Assembly: GCA_001579985.1 (NCBI GenBank)
Contig: LRSR01009470.1
Span: 1 to 30,565 of the forward strand
Source of the DNA: Hypsibius dujardini
Taxonomy: Eukaryota > Tardigrada > Eutardigrada > Parachela > Hypsibiidae
Direction: 5' to 3'
DNA: 30,565 bases
A program made the position numbers and the translations under genes. The notes below the pieces were generated by a model. The model was not told the DNA's origin. It searched no databases and saw only the letters and a program-made list of their open reading frames with translations. Shown in pieces: positions 28,501-30,565 of the stretch (the stretch's first letter is position 1; the number at the start of each line of letters is the position of its first letter).

Positions 28501-29142
28501 ATATCAATAGAATTCCCGTTTATTCTGTTAAGATATTCCGAAATAAAAAGTAGCATGCTTTTCAACCAAACATTCATTATGATTCATGCGATTCCACAAA
28601 CAACTACTTTCATTTTGCATCAGGTGGAAACTAACGATTTCCGAAGGCTTCGTTACGTGGACAGAACTTTATGATTTCAAAGAAGAATGAATGACAAAAA
28701 ACGATTGTTTGGTTTCATTTCATGTAATCCAACTTGAAGAGAGAAAAGAGAAGAGGCGAGACGGGGAAGAAGAGCAGAGCATGCATGACGCCAATCAGGG
28801 GAATTTTTTTGCAGTAGGGGTCTCGAATGTCGCCCAAGCTCCGCCCTCTTTTCCGGATGATTTTCCCCCAGCCAACAGAGGGCGCTAGTGGGGGTACCTT
28901 AGAATCTGGACTTCTGATCGACCGGGACGCGAGAACAGGGTTCGGGTTGGTTGAGGAACTTACCGAAATAACTGCGACCACGGAGACAGCAAAAGAAGAA
29001 CTTGAACTCAAGGCCAATATTTCAATGACTTAAAAGAGAGTTAGCGGGATTCTTACCTTCAAAATCTGCCTTGGTGCGCCGAGGTCACTGACAGGTACAG
29101 TAGCAGGTAAATTTATCAACAAGGCATCCGAAACGGAAGGCT
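25515..29142 (-). CDS. NCOA6: Nuclear receptor coactivator 6-like gene, at least five coding exons
   Basis: Minus strand. Coding exons with agreeing phases: 28390-28477, 28092-28235, 26004-27560, 25784-25938 and 25515-25715; a possible earlier exon is 29058-29142 (phase fits). Introns of 65 and 68 bp near the 3' end and 154-580 bp upstream all have GT-AG borders. The protein is Ser/Thr/Pro/Gln-rich. The large exon starts with ISLTLTHEAAARLKDL and LSALGILS, resembling the NCOA6 N-terminal domain (EAAxRL...LGILS). It carries SPLLINLLQ, an LxxLL nuclear-receptor box very close to that of NCOA6, followed by Lys-rich blocks (KRPRKKK, VKKKKK). NCOA6 is a subunit of MLL3/4 (Trr)-type histone methyltransferase complexes. 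The acidic C-terminal part (FDPFSNGQYARVGDLTEELA) is unassigned. The exact 5' end is unknown; identity rests on short motifs. Confidence 0.6.
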
Positions 29143-29599
29143 TCTGTATACAATCAACTAATGTAGCGACGCAATTCTAAGGCCTAGGTGTAGCCACACT
29201 CCCGGGCTGTTTGTCCACCACTCCGTCTGAATTGCCTTAAAAATTTTGTTCCAAATATTTACCGCTGAGAATCTATCGTTTTTGTTTAAAATGCCCGAAT
29301 GTTTTTACCGAAAACCGAAGAAATACTATTTTGGAGCGCTGATCTTTGCCTCATGGATTGTTTCAGCGGGAATTTGCCAGAGTTGAGAAAATCGGAGAGG
29401 CTACCCTCCGCTGATGGCTAACGTAAGAGCCTGCTTTTTCGTTTGATTGATCTCTTGATTGAAAATTTGTGAAGATCACTAAGCATGTGGGCCTTTGATA
29501 AGTTGCTTGATTAAAGACTGAGGCGCATTCAATGGGTAGGTGGTTTGCACGCACACCTGGGGCCATATATACGGAAAACGCAGTTTGCGTTGCGCCTTA
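29143..29599. other. No gene seen
   Basis: No convincing frame on either strand. It probably holds upstream non-coding sequence or an intron of the minus-strand coactivator gene. Confidence 0.4.
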
Positions 29600-29739
29600 G
29601 GGTCCGGGGTATGGGCAAAAAGGGCGGAGCAGGGGGTGTTCAGGAGGTCGATTGTTCGATTATTTGAAAAGCACCCCCTGCCCCGCCCCTTTTGCCCATT
29701 CCCCGGACCCTCCAATGTATTCAATCTTGTCGTTGACTG
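29600..29739. mobile_element. Fold-back MITE, copy 2, left end incomplete
   Basis: A long hairpin: GGGTCCGGGGTATGGGCAAA with GGGCGGAGCAGGGGGTG at 29600-29638 pairs with the inverse at about 29671-29711. The right terminus continues CCTCCAATGTATTCAATCTT GTCGTTGACTG and is followed by TA, as in the copy at 11.5 kb. The matching outer left terminus is replaced by unrelated sequence. Loop sequence TTCGATTATTTGAAA is shared with copy 1. Confidence 0.75.
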
Positions 29740-29741
29740 TA

Positions 29742-30565
29742 GTACAAATTGTGCCCAGTTCTTTAAGATTGATGTTAAAAGATTAATTAACTGTGAAGCG
29801 AAACTGCGAGGTCCTTATATTTTTGCATCATTCCTCAGACGTCAGAGCATGCATCATGGTGAATGTTGTTGAATAAGATTCTCTCTCCACATTGAACTGA
29901 GGGTCGCTAACCTATCAAGTCTACGCCGTAGACGCATTCATTCATTAGACACAAATAATTAATGACAGTGCAGGGATCTTGGCTTGAGTGCGACAATTGC
30001 TGCCCTTTCATTCATCCCATTTCCCTGGGAATAAGCACATGAGTACTCACAGCAACATGACGCGTTTAATGGATGAGTTCCTGTGAAGTTAATCGCCACT
30101 CGCAAGTCCAGCCAAACATGACTAGCCCGTGTGTAAAGTCGCCATTCGCTAACAAGTGTCGTGTGGTTTCCAACGAGGACAGAGATGAACGAACCAAAAT
30201 ACTTTTTTAATTTGATTATGCCTGACCCTAAGGGAAGAGTAGACTCGGTGAGTCCTCATCCTCACTGAGATAGTTACATTCTGTTTAGCCCCGAAATGGA
30301 ATGTGCCATTAATTATTGACTCCTACAGTGCATCCTATACCCTATGAGATATACTGGCTTTGTTTGTTTGACGCAGTGGGACCCACATGACGTGAGGGAC
30401 CGTTGTACTATAAACATATTTCCATCCCCGATTCCCCACCGGCGATTGACTCGACCCTTTCAAATGCTTTTTATCTCCATTTAACCAACTCATCCTGACC
30501 CAAGTCAGAAGAGCTGCTCTTAGCTTCCGCTGTAGGCTACCACGCTAGCTGCGTATCTGAAGCTG
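29742..30565. other. No gene seen
   Basis: No open frame of note and no repeats or RNA gene recognised. It may be upstream or intronic sequence of the coactivator gene. Confidence 0.4.

Noticed and set aside
28715-29033. Exon-like frames on both strands near 28.7-29.0 kb
   Set aside because: A minus-strand block has splice-like borders but its phase disagrees with the neighbouring exons and it meets a stop in the required frame.
1-30565. tRNA, rRNA genes and CRISPR arrays
   Set aside because: No cloverleaf with A and B boxes, no rRNA-like block and no regularly spaced repeats were recognised by eye.

Overview
The window reads as animal nuclear DNA. Two host genes are split by short GT-AG introns (about 55-75 bp). 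A candidate promoter has the arthropod TATA plus TCAGT-initiator layout. Most of the window is decayed mobile or viral DNA. An arthropod, perhaps a branchiopod crustacean, is my inference from intron size, promoter style and mobile-element content; nothing in the sequence proves it.

Region 1 (1-5500) is the 3' part of a Ty3/gypsy-type retroelement. It starts with the end of pol (integrase GPY/F module, one in-frame stop), followed by a long Env-like glycoprotein frame with an internal hydrophobic leader, a furin-type site, a charged low-complexity insert and a membrane anchor thrown out of frame. Several unrecognised decayed frames follow. Region 2 (5500-11000) starts with an 88-bp direct repeat, a core promoter and an unknown reading frame. 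A second, heavily broken Ty3/gypsy element follows: gag, zinc knuckle, protease, RNase H and integrase.

Region 3 (about 11000-22700) is the most interesting part. It is a decayed Maverick/Polinton (adintovirus-like) element. On the minus strand it carries protein-primed-type DNA polymerase B (POLB, with introns), an FtsK/A32-type packaging ATPase, an integrase tail fused in frame to the start of a major capsid protein, a penton-like fragment and an adenain-type protease. Mixed in are genes not usual in the core set: a BIR/IAP-like protein, a TBP-like protein and a tandem PC4-like protein. Beside it lie two spliced or broken plus-strand genes of unknown function, which may or may not belong to it. 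No terminal inverted repeats were found by eye, so its ends are unknown.

Region 4 (23379-30565) is host sequence. It holds an intact five-exon membrane glycosyltransferase (GT2 fold, DxD, ED and QxxRW) on the plus strand. Convergent with it is a multi-exon minus-strand gene resembling nuclear receptor coactivator NCOA6. Two copies of a GC-rich fold-back MITE, one with TA target duplication, lie at 11.5 and 29.6 kb. The two host genes have no internal stops, whereas nearly every element gene has several.
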